Below are positions 9,070 to 18,485 of a DNA stretch of 64,000 bases, piece by piece; the stretch's first letter is position 1, and the number at the start of each line of letters is the position of its first letter. The notes under the pieces were generated by a model, which saw only the letters and a list, made by a program, of their open reading frames with translations, did no database searches and had not been told where the DNA came from. Origin of the DNA: Providencia rustigianii DSM 4541 (GTDB taxonomy: Bacteria > Pseudomonadota > Gammaproteobacteria > Enterobacterales > Enterobacteriaceae); contig NZ_GG703820.1 of assembly GCF_000156395.1 (NCBI RefSeq), positions 234,325 to 298,324 of the forward strand, read 5' to 3'. A program made the translations under genes and the position numbers.

Positions 9070-9825
9070 CTAGCGAGCGAGCCACCCACCATCAACGGCA
9101 ATCGTATATCCATTGATATAATCGCTGGCACTGGAAGCAAGGAAAATTGCAGGTCCCGCTAAGTCAGATGGCAGCCCCCAACGTCCAGCGGGAATACGCT
9201 CTAAAATCGCTGCATTACGCTCAGCATCAGCTCTTAGTGCTGCGGTATTATCTGTGGCCATATAACCCGGAGCGAGGGCATTCACATTAATATTATATTG
9301 AGAAAGCTCCGTCGCTAATGCGCGAGTTAACCCCATAACCGCAGATTTACTGGCAGTGTAAGAAGGCACTCGGATGCCGCCTTGGAATGACAACATTGAA
9401 GCAATATTGATAATTTTTCCGCCATTACCTTGCTTCACAAACTGACGAGCAACACGCTGGGATAAGAAAAAGAGCGTTTTTTGGTTAATATTAATGACAT
9501 CATCCCAATCTTTTTCACTAAATTCTAATAAGTCTTCACGACGAATAATCCCCGCATTATTCACCAGAATATCAATGTGCCCCATGGCAGATACCGCATC
9601 GTCCACAAGGTCTTGTAACTTATCTTGCTCCATTAAATTCATGACGACATAGTGGAATTTACGTCCCAACTTTTCGACTTCGGCACGTGTTTCTGGTGCA
9701 TCTTGTATTCCAACACCAACAATATCCGCCCCAGCTTGAGCTAATCCAATCGCCATACCTTGACCTAGACCTGTATTACATCCAGTGACAATGGCTACTT
9801 TTCCTGTTAAATCAAATAAATTCAT
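9070..9825 (-). CDS. kduD: 2-dehydro-3-deoxy-D-gluconate 5-dehydrogenase KduD
   Basis: KduD is a short-chain dehydrogenase that interconverts 3-deoxy-D-glycero-2,5-hexodiulosonate and 2-keto-3-deoxygluconate using NAD(H). The 251-residue protein shows the Rossmann glycine motif TGCNTGLGQG near residues 14-23, the NNAG motif near 89, and the catalytic SYTASK (Tyr and Lys near 153-157). It takes the product of KduI and feeds KdgK, which is encoded in the divergent operon at 24597. It lies between kduI and the GH105 gene, with 18 bases to the latter. Confidence 0.93.
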   Translation of the reverse strand: MNLFDLTGKVAIVTGCNTGLGQGMAIGLAQAGADIVGVGIQDAPETRAEVEKLGRKFHYVVMNLMEQDKLQDLVDDAVSAMGHIDILVNNAGIIRREDLLEFSEKDWDDVININQKTLFFLSQRVARQFVKQGNGGKIINIASMLSFQGGIRVPSYTASKSAVMGLTRALATELSQYNINVNALAPGYMATDNTAALRADAERNAAILERIPAGRWGLPSDLAGPAIFLASSASDYINGYTIAVDGGWLAR

Positions 9826-9903
9826 GGCATGCCTCTCTTACGGTGCCGCCAATTCAGCAACACCGTTTTGTTAGATAAGAAAATAAAAAGGAGTAATCGG
9901 GCG

Positions 9904-10734
9904 TTATTTCAAATCTGTCATTGCGACATGATCCATATCGTGGAATACCTGATTTTCACCCACCATTCCCCAGATAAATGTATAAGCCGCAGTACCGACA
10001 CCAGAATGAATTGACCAACTCGGGCTAATCACCGCTTGCTCATTACGCACCACAATATGACGAGTTTCGGTTGGTTCACCCATATAATGGAAAACCACGT
10101 TGTCATCTTTCATATCAAAATACAGATAAACTTCCATGCGGCGTTCATGGGTGTGGCATGGCATGGTATTCCATAGGCTGCCTGGCTCTAACACGGTCAT
10201 TCCCATAGATAACTGACATGTTGGTAGAATCGATGGATGTAAGAATTTATAAATTGTCCGTACGTTACAGTTCTCAACCTTACCCAGTTTTTCCGGTGAT
10301 GCTTGGTCAATGGTAATTTTGCGACTTGGGTAGGTATGATGGGCCGGGGCGCAGTTTATATAAAAACGTGCCGGATGATTGGCATCCGCACTGCTGAATT
10401 CTACTTCACGCGCGCCCATGCCAATGTAAAGTGCTTCACGAGGTGCAATTTCAAATATTTCCCCATCAACAACCACTTTACCTGCACCGCCAATATTGAT
10501 GGCACCCAGTTCACGACGTTCTAAGAAAAAATCAACGCCTAATGCTTTCCCTGCCATCAGTGCCAATGGCTTATGTGTTGGAACAATACCGCCTACGATA
10601 ATGCGGTCAATATGACTATAAGTGAGATTCATTTCCCCTTCACAAAACAATCCTTCGATTAAGAATTGTTTACGTAATCCAGCAGTATCCAGCGTTTTAG
10701 CGTGCTCACTGTGAATTGGTTGACGAATTTCCAT
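9904..10734 (-). CDS. kduI: 5-dehydro-4-deoxy-D-glucuronate isomerase KduI
   Basis: KduI is a zinc-dependent cupin isomerase that converts 5-keto-4-deoxyuronate to 2,5-diketo-3-deoxygluconate. The reading frame is open for another 26 codons upstream, but [17 protein letters not shown] matches the known family N-terminus, and GAGG is well spaced before this ATG, so I set the start at 10734, giving 276 residues. The metal site is visible as [11 protein letters not shown] (His-x-His and Glu near residues 196-203). It lies 37 bases downstream of agaA. The substrate arises from spontaneous rearrangement of the unsaturated uronate freed by GH105. Confidence 0.94.
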   Translation of the reverse strand: MEIRQPIHSEHAKTLDTAGLRKQFLIEGLFCEGEMNLTYSHIDRIIVGGIVPTHKPLALMAGKALGVDFFLERRELGAINIGGAGKVVVDGEIFEIAPREALYIGMGAREVEFSSADANHPARFYINCAPAHHTYPSRKITIDQASPEKLGKVENCNVRTIYKFLHPSILPTCQLSMGMTVLEPGSLWNTMPCHTHERRMEVYLYFDMKDDNVVFHYMGEPTETRHIVVRNEQAVISPSWSIHSGVGTAAYTFIWGMVGENQVFHDMDHVAMTDLK

Positions 10735-10771
10735 TATAAATACCTCATAATTTACAGGGGGAGTACCAAAC

Positions 10772-11944
10772 TCACGAGTTGGCTTTCCCATTAACAGAGT
10801 GAACGTGTTCACCTCTGATGAATGTGTCAGTTAAATAAAAGTTGTCATCGACAACCGCAAAACTTGCAACGGCGCCCTCGCGGATATAGCCATATTGCTG
10901 ACCAATGCCGAGATACTCCGCAGGCACCGCCGTCGCCATTTGTACCGCTTCCCATTCAGGAACTTGAGCGAGTTTCACCATATTGCGCAGTGCCGCATCC
11001 AAGCTACAGGTGCTACCGGCTAAAGAACCGTCTGCGGTTCTGGCTTGCCCTTGAGTCACCTGAACCATTTGAGCGCCCAAGGCATACTCGCCATCCGGTA
11101 ATCCCCCAGCACGCATACAATCAGTAATTAAGGCAACTTGCTGATAACCTTTCATGCGATATGCCAAGTTCATCATGACCGGATGAACATGAATGCCATC
11201 TGCTATCAATTCGGCGAGTACATCGTGATAGAGCACTGCACCACAGCAACCCGGTTCACGGTGATGTAATCCCGTCATACCGTTATAAAGATGCACGCCA
11301 CAATCAGCGCCGTGAGAAAATGCCTCGCTAGTTTGGGCAAAATCCGCTGCGGTATGGGCAACACTGGTTTTGATATTTTGTTGAACTAGCCAATCAATAG
11401 CATCAATAGCGCCATCAGCTTCAGGAGCCACCGCGACCCGTAATAACGAACCACCAGCACACTCTTGCAAAGATTTAAGTTCGCTGACGGTCGGAGCCTT
11501 GAGGTATTTCACTGGATGAGAACCTCGATGACGTTCAGTGAAATAAGGGCCTTCAAGAAAGCTTCCTAACAGTTGTGCACCTGATGTTTGCTGATGAGCC
11601 ATAAATTGACGAACTTGGATTAACGCGTGTTTAATATCGTCCATGGGTGCCGTAACCGTGGTTCCTACCCATGCCGCAACCCCCGTCTTGACCAAATCAT
11701 CCGCAATAATTTGCAATCCCTCTAAGCTTGCATCCATCACATCAGAACCTGCTCGACCATGAATATGAATGTCGACAAATCCTGGAAGCAATGAACGTCC
11801 TTTTAAATGCACGATGGGACAATTTTCTGGAGCAATACCCGTAATTTGTTGCACGGTCCCATTGCTAACGCAGACATATTGGTGCTGCTGTATACCCTCT
11901 GGCGTAAAAATTCGATCCGCTAAAATTGCGTATTGCTGGCTCAT
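10772..11944 (-). CDS. agaA: N-acetylgalactosamine-6-phosphate deacetylase AgaA
   Basis: An amidohydrolase-superfamily deacetylase of 390 residues, of the NagA/AgaA family. It shows the HIHGRAGSD metal motif near residue 60, [14 protein letters not shown] near 130, HTAA, the substrate-site [15 protein letters not shown] near 220, and the catalytic aspartate in [10 protein letters not shown]. Because it is embedded among agaS, agaVWEF and kbaZ, GalNAc-6-phosphate (giving galactosamine-6-phosphate) is the likelier substrate than GlcNAc-6-phosphate. Its ATG overlaps the agaF stop by four bases (ATGA), indicating translational coupling. The family assignment is secure; the epimer preference is inferred from context. 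Confidence 0.9.
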   Translation of the reverse strand: MSQQYAILADRIFTPEGIQQHQYVCVSNGTVQQITGIAPENCPIVHLKGRSLLPGFVDIHIHGRAGSDVMDASLEGLQIIADDLVKTGVAAWVGTTVTAPMDDIKHALIQVRQFMAHQQTSGAQLLGSFLEGPYFTERHRGSHPVKYLKAPTVSELKSLQECAGGSLLRVAVAPEADGAIDAIDWLVQQNIKTSVAHTAADFAQTSEAFSHGADCGVHLYNGMTGLHHREPGCCGAVLYHDVLAELIADGIHVHPVMMNLAYRMKGYQQVALITDCMRAGGLPDGEYALGAQMVQVTQGQARTADGSLAGSTCSLDAALRNMVKLAQVPEWEAVQMATAVPAEYLGIGQQYGYIREGAVASFAVVDDNFYLTDTFIRGEHVHSVNGKANS

Positions 11945-12372
11945 AATCCGTCTTCTTCATCTTCAAATTCAGATAATATTGACAGTTGCTCACGCAAGTC
12001 TTGGATACTGCTAACCCCAATTTCACGTAAGATGGAAATCAGCTCTTTTGCTGTGACGCCTTCTCGCTCAAACGCCGCATTCACAATCATGGGGAGGCTG
12101 ACACCGGAGAGAACTTCAACTGAAGGATTTTCCATCATGATCGCCATGGCGCGATTACAGGGTGTTCCACCCGGAAGATCCGTAAGAAATACAACTTGCT
12201 CACAAGGCATAGCTTGCATCGCACAGCGCATTTGCTGTTCCAGCTCATCAGGGGATATCGTCTCGATAAAATCGAGAAACACCATATTCTCTTGTTCACC
12301 CGCTATAGCTCTGACCGCCGACGCCATCCCACTTGCAAAATTTAAGTGCCCAGAAACAACCAAACCGATCAT
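11941..12372 (-). CDS. agaF: mannose-family PTS enzyme IIA (AgaF)
   Basis: A 143-residue cytosolic EIIA of the mannose/sorbose/galactosamine PTS family. It accepts phosphate from HPr on a histidine and passes it to EIIB. The N-terminus MIGLVVSGHLNFASG carries the expected active-site histidine (His9), and TDLPGGTPCNRA near residue 65 is typical of the fold. Unlike fused EIIAB proteins such as ManX, it is a stand-alone domain. It is separated from agaE by 57 bases that contain a strong hairpin, and overlaps agaA by four bases. Confidence 0.9.
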   Translation of the reverse strand: MIGLVVSGHLNFASGMASAVRAIAGEQENMVFLDFIETISPDELEQQMRCAMQAMPCEQVVFLTDLPGGTPCNRAMAIMMENPSVEVLSGVSLPMIVNAAFEREGVTAKELISILREIGVSSIQDLREQLSILSEFEDEEDGL

Positions 12373-12384
12373 TATTTACTCCTA

Positions 12385-12406
12385 AGCGGGTAAGTTTCTA
12401 CCCGCT
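12385..12406 (-). promoter_or_regulatory. intercistronic hairpin between agaE and agaF
   Basis: AGCGGGTA (12385-12392) pairs perfectly with TACCCGCT (12399-12406). On the transcript the agaF ribosome-binding site TAGGAG follows directly. With no T run, it is more likely an mRNA stabilising or processing element than a terminator. Confidence 0.6.
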
Positions 12407-12429
12407 AAAATTCAATTTAATTCAGATAA

Positions 12430-13317
12430 TTACAGCACACCCAGTACATGACCAATAACGCCGAAGGCCAATGTTGAGAAAATCAGAACTGGTGGTTTAG
12501 CCCAGAAACCTGTGCCTTTCACCATTTTGAACATGAGGAATACCAAACCTAACGGTAATAAATTCGGCATGATTTTATCGAATAGCGCAGTTTGCAATTC
12601 CACCACTTTCCCGCCCAGCTCTAAGGAGGCGGTGGTTTGCACTTTGACAAAGGTGGCGGAAAGCGCCCCAATCACAAAGATCCCCATAATGTTGGCGGCT
12701 TTGGCTAATTTCTCAGTGGCATCACTCATGTTCACCATCGCCGCAGTTCCTGCGCGATATCCCATGAACATCAACCCGAAATAGACAAAAAAGTGAACAA
12801 TCTGGTAGAGGAAGAAGAAGACAAATGGGCCTGCAATCGAGCCATCCATCGCAATAGATGCACCTAACGCGAGGGTTAACGGCATCAATGTCATATGGTC
12901 AATAGCATCACCGATACCACCAGTAGGTCCCATACCCGCCACTTTCATGACGTTTACGGTTGATGGCTTCTCTTTGTTTTCTTCCATGGCAACCGCAGTG
13001 CCAAGTAAGAAAGTAAATAATTTTGGACTCGCATTGAAAAATTGCAGATGGTTTTTCAATGCCGTGGCATAGTCACGTTTATTATTACCATGAATTTTTT
13101 TCAGTGCAGGAATAATGGAGAAAGCAAAACCGCCACCTTGCATACGTTCAAAGTTAAAGTTCCCTTCCATAAATAATCCACGGAATGCACAGCGCCATAA
13201 GTCCTTTTTGGTAATGACTTTCCGTACGGTTGTATCTTGATATTCATCGATACCATCAACGTAAGATTGAGCAGGTAAGTTTTTCGTTTCTACCACGGCT
13301 TTATTATCAGATACCAT
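12430..13317 (-). CDS. agaE: mannose-family PTS enzyme IID (AgaE)
   Basis: EIID is one of two membrane subunits of mannose-family PTS permeases. The protein shows the conserved start of the domain (ITKKDLWRCAFRGLF near residues 34-48, then FNFERMQGGGF), the GPTGGIGDAIDHMTLMP segment, and several C-terminal hydrophobic helices. The frame is open further upstream, but MVSDNKAVVETKN with a GAGG site is the better start. It gives 295 residues and overlaps the end of agaW by 11 bases. The charged 30-residue leader before the domain is typical. With agaW, agaV and agaF it makes a complete permease. Confidence 0.9.
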   Translation of the reverse strand: MVSDNKAVVETKNLPAQSYVDGIDEYQDTTVRKVITKKDLWRCAFRGLFMEGNFNFERMQGGGFAFSIIPALKKIHGNNKRDYATALKNHLQFFNASPKLFTFLLGTAVAMEENKEKPSTVNVMKVAGMGPTGGIGDAIDHMTLMPLTLALGASIAMDGSIAGPFVFFFLYQIVHFFVYFGLMFMGYRAGTAAMVNMSDATEKLAKAANIMGIFVIGALSATFVKVQTTASLELGGKVVELQTALFDKIMPNLLPLGLVFLMFKMVKGTGFWAKPPVLIFSTLAFGVIGHVLGVL

Positions 13318-14077
13318 CTTCAAAATCCTCGCTTGGCTGTGAATTATTTTTGTTACCATTTCCACTGAAAAAGTAGTAAAGCGCTGCGGCAGATGCACCG
13401 AGAATAGCCACGGCCATGATTGGTAGTTTCAAGTAGGTTGTCATCACGAAACCAACGAAGAACACCCCAGCCACTTCTTTCGACCACATAATTTTCAATA
13501 GCATTGCAAAACCAATCGCAGGCACCATTTTCGCGCCAATACCTAAGCCTTCGAGCAATACTTTTGGTGTATTTTGATCAATCCATTCCGCAGCATGTTC
13601 GCCGAAATACACCGTGACGAAAGCCACAATGGCGTAAAGTAATGAACGTATCGTTATTGTGACGACTAAAAGCCTTGATATTCCCCCAGCATCTGCGTTT
13701 TCTGCATAACGATCAGCTTTACCCATGGTAAATGCAGTCATCGCGAAGAAACCAATAATCAACATTTGCATTAATACGGCGATGGGCATCCCAATCCCCA
13801 TGGCAACTTCAGGGGGCTGTTTAGTCATTACTGCAAAAGCGACCGCGGCGATGGTACCTAATGTCACATCCGGTGGCTGAGCTCCCGCATTCGGTACTAA
13901 TCCCAGCCAGGCCAGCTCAAGAGTTGCACCTGCGATTAACCCGATTTGCATATCCCCCATAATCAAACCCACAACAGGTCCGGTAATCAGAGGGCGGTGA
14001 ATGTTTAATGCAACGTCATACTTATCAATACCGCAAAAGAAGGCCCATAAAGCCACTAACGAAGCTTCAAAGATCAT
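13307..14077 (-). CDS. agaW: mannose-family PTS enzyme IIC (AgaW)
   Basis: EIIC is the sugar-translocating membrane subunit. The 256-residue protein is strongly hydrophobic, with the family features FCGIDKYDVALNIHRPLITGPVVG near the N-terminus, then LIAGATLELAWLGLVPNAGAQPPDV near residues 48-72, and a polar acidic tail. AAGGA precedes the ATG. It overlaps agaE by 11 bases and lies 49 bases after agaV. The specificity label follows context. An unsaturated disaccharide built on GalNAc is possible, as described for PTS-linked glycosaminoglycan clusters of streptococci. Confidence 0.9.
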   Translation of the reverse strand: MIFEASLVALWAFFCGIDKYDVALNIHRPLITGPVVGLIMGDMQIGLIAGATLELAWLGLVPNAGAQPPDVTLGTIAAVAFAVMTKQPPEVAMGIGMPIAVLMQMLIIGFFAMTAFTMGKADRYAENADAGGISRLLVVTITIRSLLYAIVAFVTVYFGEHAAEWIDQNTPKVLLEGLGIGAKMVPAIGFAMLLKIMWSKEVAGVFFVGFVMTTYLKLPIMAVAILGASAAALYYFFSGNGNKNNSQPSEDFEDGI

Positions 14078-14126
14078 AATAATTTTCCTTAAACGCCTAA
14101 GAATTAAGTTTTTTTCTCAATCCGAC

Positions 14127-14621
14127 TTATGCGGATGCGAGAGCTAAAACATTCACGGGTGTTTGGTCGGGAGTATTTTGAATGGTGCAAGTCACGCCTT
14201 TATCAACTAGGCGGCGAAATGCATCTAAGTCACGCTCATCCACTGACACTGTTTTAGTGATTTGGCGCTTCCCTTCATGGAAATGCATATTGCCAACATT
14301 ACAGTGAGTGATAGGCACTCCGCCTTCCACCAGACGGGCGACATCGGTCGGATTATTACAAAGAACGAAGATTTTTTGACGTGGTGATGCCTTGCTAATG
14401 ACATCAATTGTCTTCTGAATAGAGAAAAAACGAACAGCATATTCTCCACCCGCAGACGCTTTCATTCCTGCTTGCATGAAGGCGGCATTAGGTCCTTCCG
14501 CAGCATCATCATTTGCAACAAGAATTAAATTTGCTTCAGTGTGTTTACCCCAAGTAATACGGATTTGCCCATGTAATAAGCGCTCATCGATTCGGGTCCA
14601 AACAATATTAGGTGTGTGCAT
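14127..14621 (-). CDS. agaV: mannose-family PTS enzyme IIB (AgaV)
   Basis: A 164-residue cytosolic EIIB that carries phosphate on a histidine and phosphorylates the sugar during transport. The signature IDERLLHGQIRITW places the active histidine at His17. The remaining sequence (LILVANDDAAEGPNAA, FVLCNNPTDVARLVEGG) is typical of the family. It is the first PTS gene of the operon, 33 bases downstream of agaS. The order agaS-agaV-agaW-agaE-agaF differs from the E. coli aga locus, where agaS lies after the PTS genes. Confidence 0.9.
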   Translation of the reverse strand: MHTPNIVWTRIDERLLHGQIRITWGKHTEANLILVANDDAAEGPNAAFMQAGMKASAGGEYAVRFFSIQKTIDVISKASPRQKIFVLCNNPTDVARLVEGGVPITHCNVGNMHFHEGKRQITKTVSVDERDLDAFRRLVDKGVTCTIQNTPDQTPVNVLALASA

Positions 14622-14654
14622 AACTTGCTCTCTTATAATTTATTGTGTTTATCT

Positions 14655-15839
14655 TTAAGATGCGTTGACGCTATCTTTTTGATATGAGAACGGGTAAATA
14701 GTGACACCTTGAACAACACGATTAATCTCTCCTGTTGGAGATGGGTTGTCCGGTGTATTCCCCAGTGCAATCGAACTATGGAATGCAAATGCCTGTGCTA
14801 ACATCAGATATGGAAAAAGTAATGCTGCATCAGAGCATTGCTCCATTTTTGGAATATAAATAAAATTTTCTTTTGAAAAAGAATTAGATGGAGATGCAGT
14901 GACCCCGATCACCATAGCTGATGCATTATCGTGAATTACCTCTCGTAATAAGTCAGTTTCGTACTGTCTGATATATTGATCATTCGAAAGGAACAGCACG
15001 ACCAACGTTTCTTTATTAACGATAGACTTAGGCCCATGTCGAAAACCTAATGGTGTATCATAATTAGCCACGACTTTACCTGCCGTTAACTCCAACATTT
15101 TCAGAGCGGCTTCCTGCGCTAGCCCTTGTAAACCGCCACTACCTAAATAAATGACGCGTTTGAATTTCCCTGCATAATCATGACGAATTGTGCGGTTAAA
15201 TTGCTGGTAGGTTTGGTGATAATCTTTAAAAAATGGTTTAACTTCATTGCAATAAAAAGTATCAGGTAGAAAAATAGACAATGCCGCCATCATCATTGAC
15301 GAAAAACTGGAGGTCATTGCTAAAGAGCGATCATTTGACTCTTCCGGCATTAACAGTGCCAAGGCGTGAACATTATTTTGACAATAACGATATAGCTGGC
15401 CATCACTGTTACACGTTAAAACCAAATGATAGATTTTAGATAGACATTTCTCAGCAACATCCAGTGCAGCAACACTTTCAGGGCTATTCCCAGAACGCGC
15501 GAAAGAGATCAATAAAGTAGGTACATCTTCGGCTAAATATTCTTTGGGATCAGAAACTAAATCAGTGGTCGCTATCGCATCGACTCGGCGTTTTAAATGC
15601 CCGGTTAATATTGGTGTAAGAGCACGTCCTGCAAAAGCAGAGGTTCCTGCACCAGTCATGATAATTCGAGATTCTGGCGCTGCTAAAACATGCGCTAAAA
15701 AACCATCAATCTCTGTACGGCGCGCTTTTACTGCTGCGCTCACTTTTTCCCAGCACTCAGGCTGTTGTTCAATTTCTTTTGCTGTCCAGAACGCATTCAG
15801 TTGTTCCAGTTCAGCCGTTTGATAACTTAAATATTCCAT
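14655..15839 (-). CDS. agaS: galactosamine-6-phosphate deaminase/isomerase AgaS
   Basis: A 394-residue protein with two SIS (sugar isomerase) domains. AgaS converts galactosamine-6-phosphate to tagatose-6-phosphate with release of ammonia. Visible features are RIIMTGAGTSAFAGRA near residues 58-73 and ISFARSGNSPESVAALDVA near 112 in the first SIS domain, and IYLGSGGLQGLAQEAALKMLELTAGKV plus RHGPKSIVNKETLVV in the second. It follows kbaZ after eight bases with a GAGG site. The neighbouring deacetylase and tagatose-bisphosphate aldolase support AgaS over a glucosamine-type enzyme. Confidence 0.92.
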   Translation of the reverse strand: MEYLSYQTAELEQLNAFWTAKEIEQQPECWEKVSAAVKARRTEIDGFLAHVLAAPESRIIMTGAGTSAFAGRALTPILTGHLKRRVDAIATTDLVSDPKEYLAEDVPTLLISFARSGNSPESVAALDVAEKCLSKIYHLVLTCNSDGQLYRYCQNNVHALALLMPEESNDRSLAMTSSFSSMMMAALSIFLPDTFYCNEVKPFFKDYHQTYQQFNRTIRHDYAGKFKRVIYLGSGGLQGLAQEAALKMLELTAGKVVANYDTPLGFRHGPKSIVNKETLVVLFLSNDQYIRQYETDLLREVIHDNASAMVIGVTASPSNSFSKENFIYIPKMEQCSDAALLFPYLMLAQAFAFHSSIALGNTPDNPSPTGEINRVVQGVTIYPFSYQKDSVNAS

Positions 15840-15847
15840 GTCAAACC

Positions 15848-17131
15848 TCAGTGACTGAATTTACACGCATCGGCATACACCGATAACACATCGCGGATCT
15901 TCGCAAACACAAATGACTTAGGAGAGCCATCCAACAAACCTTCTCTGTATTGTTGGAATTGATGAGGCAAATATTGGCTCAATAGTGGTAACGGAATTGG
16001 CTTAGACGATAAGTTATTGATTAGCGTATTGATGGCTTGGTTAATTTCTTCATCAGGCCAATAATAACGAATGCGGTCACTGAAGCTGTACACGCGAGCA
16101 AAGGCTTGCTGGTGGGCATCTCCATGATAATATTTCTGCCAGAAATGCGGCTCTCGGCACATCAGTTGCTCCATTTTTTCTTTCAAATGGGAGCATTGCT
16201 CTGACGGGAACATTTCATTTTCAATTTCACATAAGGAATACAACGCTTCACGCATCGCAAAGGTCAATGCAGGACCCACTTTTAAAATGGCGAAATGGTC
16301 ACGGACTAATTGTTTGTAAGCTTCAGGATTTTGATAATCAGTGGAGTGAGCCTCAAAGACTAAATGAGAATAATCGTCCACTACTTTACTGAGGGACTGG
16401 GCTTTTTCAGGTTGATAATCAATCACACCGGTGTGGTCAAACTCCACCCCAGGCTGAACCACTAAGCCAATCACCCGAGACCAGCACTCACCCACACCGG
16501 CATCTTCGAATGCTTTCGCATGGCAATCTAATGTTTTTCGAGCAGCTTCAGGTGCCGTCACTTCAACCCCTTCAAGGGCTTCAGTTGCACCTCCCGGTAC
16601 AGGGACTTCAGTTCCAATCACATACACAATGTCACTGTGACCAAATTTTTCTTTTGCGGTCTTTTCGGCAATCACGGCAAGGCGAGCTGCGCGAGCTGCG
16701 ACGATTTCATCGGTGAGTGGCACAGGATCATCAGCACAAGACATGCTGCAATCGAGATGAATTTTTTTAAATCCAGCGGCAACATAATGAGCAATAAGCT
16801 CATCTGCATTTTTCATCGCTTCTTCAGCGTTGAGATCTTGCCAGCGATTAGGTCCTAAGTGGTCGCCACCTAGGATTAATTGTTGAAGAGGAAAACCTGC
16901 TTGCTCCGCTTTTTCAGTGACATACTGATAAAAGTCCGCAGGCGTCATTCCAGTATAACCACCAAATTGGTCAACTTGATTTGACGTGGCTTCAATAAGA
17001 AGAAAGGAATCATTGTCCAGCGCTTGCTGTAGTGAAGCCTCAATCACGAAGGGATGGGCAGAACAAACAGAATAAATACCGTTTTGTTTCCCTAATTTAT
17101 TCTGCTGAACAATCTTTTCTAAAGGATGCAT
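15848..17131 (-). CDS. kbaZ: tagatose-1,6-bisphosphate aldolase subunit KbaZ
   Basis: KbaZ/GatZ is the non-catalytic subunit needed for full activity and stability of the class II tagatose-bisphosphate aldolase KbaY/GatY. The 427-residue protein begins with the family-typical [26 protein letters not shown], and has [13 protein letters not shown] near residue 85 and [12 protein letters not shown] near 125. The catalytic partner is unusual in lying in the divergent operon (kbaY, 22996). The ribosome-binding GGAG of this gene sits in the arm of a strong hairpin at 17138-17179, so translation may be controlled. KbaZ is preferred over GatZ because of the aga context. Confidence 0.92.
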   Translation of the reverse strand: MHPLEKIVQQNKLGKQNGIYSVCSAHPFVIEASLQQALDNDSFLLIEATSNQVDQFGGYTGMTPADFYQYVTEKAEQAGFPLQQLILGGDHLGPNRWQDLNAEEAMKNADELIAHYVAAGFKKIHLDCSMSCADDPVPLTDEIVAARAARLAVIAEKTAKEKFGHSDIVYVIGTEVPVPGGATEALEGVEVTAPEAARKTLDCHAKAFEDAGVGECWSRVIGLVVQPGVEFDHTGVIDYQPEKAQSLSKVVDDYSHLVFEAHSTDYQNPEAYKQLVRDHFAILKVGPALTFAMREALYSLCEIENEMFPSEQCSHLKEKMEQLMCREPHFWQKYYHGDAHQQAFARVYSFSDRIRYYWPDEEINQAINTLINNLSSKPIPLPLLSQYLPHQFQQYREGLLDGSPKSFVFAKIRDVLSVYADACKFSH

Positions 17132-17137
17132 TAAACA

Positions 17138-17179
17138 CTAACTCCACAATCAACATGGCCATGTTGTTAATGGAGTTAG
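17138..17179 (-). promoter_or_regulatory. hairpin occluding the kbaZ ribosome-binding site
   Basis: On the transcript CTAACTCCA pairs with TGGAGTTAG (9 bp; plus-strand positions 17171-17179 and 17138-17146), enclosing the perfect 16-base palindrome CAACATGGCCATGTTG (17151-17166). The 3' arm contains GGAG, the only good Shine-Dalgarno sequence before the kbaZ ATG at 17131. It could act as a translational switch, a processing site, or a protein-binding palindrome. Confidence 0.7.
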
Positions 17180-17183
17180 CGCG

Positions 17184-17960
17184 CTACTGTTCCTTATCGA
17201 CGATAATAACTTCGATTTTATGGTCCTTTAGCTCTTGGATATACTCTTCAGGAATACCCGAGTCAGTGACCAAAATGTCTATACCCCCAAACTCACGGAT
17301 CATATGACAGCTGCGCTTCCCGAATTTCGTAGAATCGGCAACCGCAATCACAATCTCCGAGATTTCACACATTAAACGGTTAAGACTGGCTTCCTGTTCA
17401 TTGTGTGTGGTGATACCAACGCGTAAATCGAATCCATCAACCCCAAGAAAAACTTTATCAAATCGATAATTTCTGAGGCTGTTTTCTGCTTGAGAGCCAG
17501 AAAACGATAAAGCACTTTTTCGCAATGCACCGCCAGTCATCAACACTTCGACACCAGCGGCATTCGCCAACTCCATCGCAACATCTAAACCGTTAGTCAT
17601 GACCACTACGTTTTCACGCGACTTCAAATGTGTCGCAATCTCCCGCGTAGTTGTCCCCGAATCTAAAATGACGGTGTCCCCATTCTTGATTAGCGTGGCG
17701 GCAGCTTTCCCAATAAGATTTTTTGTGCCCGCATTCTGACCACGTTTCTCGTGGATACTGAGTTCAGCAATAAATCCGGTATTCGGAATTGCTGCCCCAT
17801 GAGAGCGAACCACATAACCATTTTTCTCAAGAAAACTTAAGTCGCTACGAATGGTGACACTTGAGACGTTAAATTTTTCGGCTAGATCCTCGACTCTTGC
17901 TTTACCATGTAGGTTAATCATGTCGAGTATTTCCATACGCCGCTCAACTGCCGCTTTCAC
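17184..17960 (-). CDS. agaR: DeoR-family repressor of the aga/kba genes (AgaR)
   Basis: A 258-residue DeoR-type regulator. It has an N-terminal helix-turn-helix (ILDMINLHGKARVEDLAEKFNVSSVTIRSDL, about residues 10-40) and a C-terminal phosphosugar-sensing domain with ILDSGTTTREIA near 98, MTNGLDV, MTGGALRKS and FLGVDGFD. An ATG lies two codons upstream, but it abuts AAGGAG directly, whereas GTG at 17960 sits six bases after it, so I choose GTG. Family members are released from DNA by a phosphorylated sugar, here probably a galactosamine or tagatose phosphate. It heads the leftward operon and shares operator-like motifs with the kbaY promoter. Confidence 0.88.
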   Translation of the reverse strand: MKAAVERRMEILDMINLHGKARVEDLAEKFNVSSVTIRSDLSFLEKNGYVVRSHGAAIPNTGFIAELSIHEKRGQNAGTKNLIGKAAATLIKNGDTVILDSGTTTREIATHLKSRENVVVMTNGLDVAMELANAAGVEVLMTGGALRKSALSFSGSQAENSLRNYRFDKVFLGVDGFDLRVGITTHNEQEASLNRLMCEISEIVIAVADSTKFGKRSCHMIREFGGIDILVTDSGIPEEYIQELKDHKIEVIIVDKEQ

Positions 17961-17991
17961 TTTCATCTCCTTACGAAATCAATCGAATTAC

Positions 17992-18004
17992 TTTCGTTTG
18001 ATTT
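17992..18004 (+). promoter_or_regulatory. candidate AgaR operator upstream of agaR
   Basis: TTTCGTTTGATTT lies about 30 bases before the agaR start. A near-identical motif, TTTCATTTGATTT, lies on the minus strand at 22969-22981 just before kbaY. The sharing between two parts of the same pathway, and the resemblance to TTTCRTTT-type sites of E. coli AgaR as I recall them, support the call. Confidence 0.55.
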
Positions 18005-18448
18005 CAAATTAAGTTTACTACGCCAAAAAATACCAACAACGTAAAAAAACAAAACTTTTGATCTCTTTCACAAAGTTTCGATTCATTCATTGTGTGCTTA
18101 CGGATATTTTCAAATTTCCAATATGATAGCTTCGAATACAAAACTAACCAATTAATAAAGTGCTAAATACTGTATTTTAACTAATCAATTATTAAGCATA
18201 TTGCCACTAAGCTAAGATTTATGAAATTTTAGGGAGTAAATCCACAGTAAATTAGTAAAAAGTGCTAATTTCAATTTTTACTTCGAAAAGTTCAGGTGTT
18301 ACGTAAAGTAAAAAACCAACTCAACATTTCATTTTTTGATCGTAAAATCCATTTTTTTGCTATCAAAATCCCTTCACTTGAATTTCAAATGCTTTCATTT
18401 TTCAAATATGTGATTTCAATCTCTTTTGATTTTTCGTGATTTGCGTAA

Positions 18449-18457
18449 TGCTATAAA
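18449..18457 (+). promoter_or_regulatory. extended -10 promoter for the anSME operon
   Basis: TG (18449-18450), one base, then TATAAA (18452-18457) forms an extended -10 element about 28 bases before the ATG of the maturase gene. No good -35 stands at 17 bases, which fits an activator-dependent promoter. Confidence 0.5.
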
Positions 18458-18485
18458 AATAACCTGACTCTTTCGGATAAAACCC

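Larger units (their letters stand above)
17961..18485. promoter_or_regulatory. agaR-anSME divergent control region
   Basis: This 525-base, very AT-rich gap holds the divergent promoters of the two main catabolic operons. Candidate AgaR sites are TTTCGTTTGATTT (17992-18004) and the weaker TTTCGATTCATTC (18076-18088). A possible CRP half-site, TGTGA, lies at 18409-18413. An extended -10 element, TG-C-TATAAA, lies at 18449-18457. No small gene was recognised. Confidence 0.55.
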
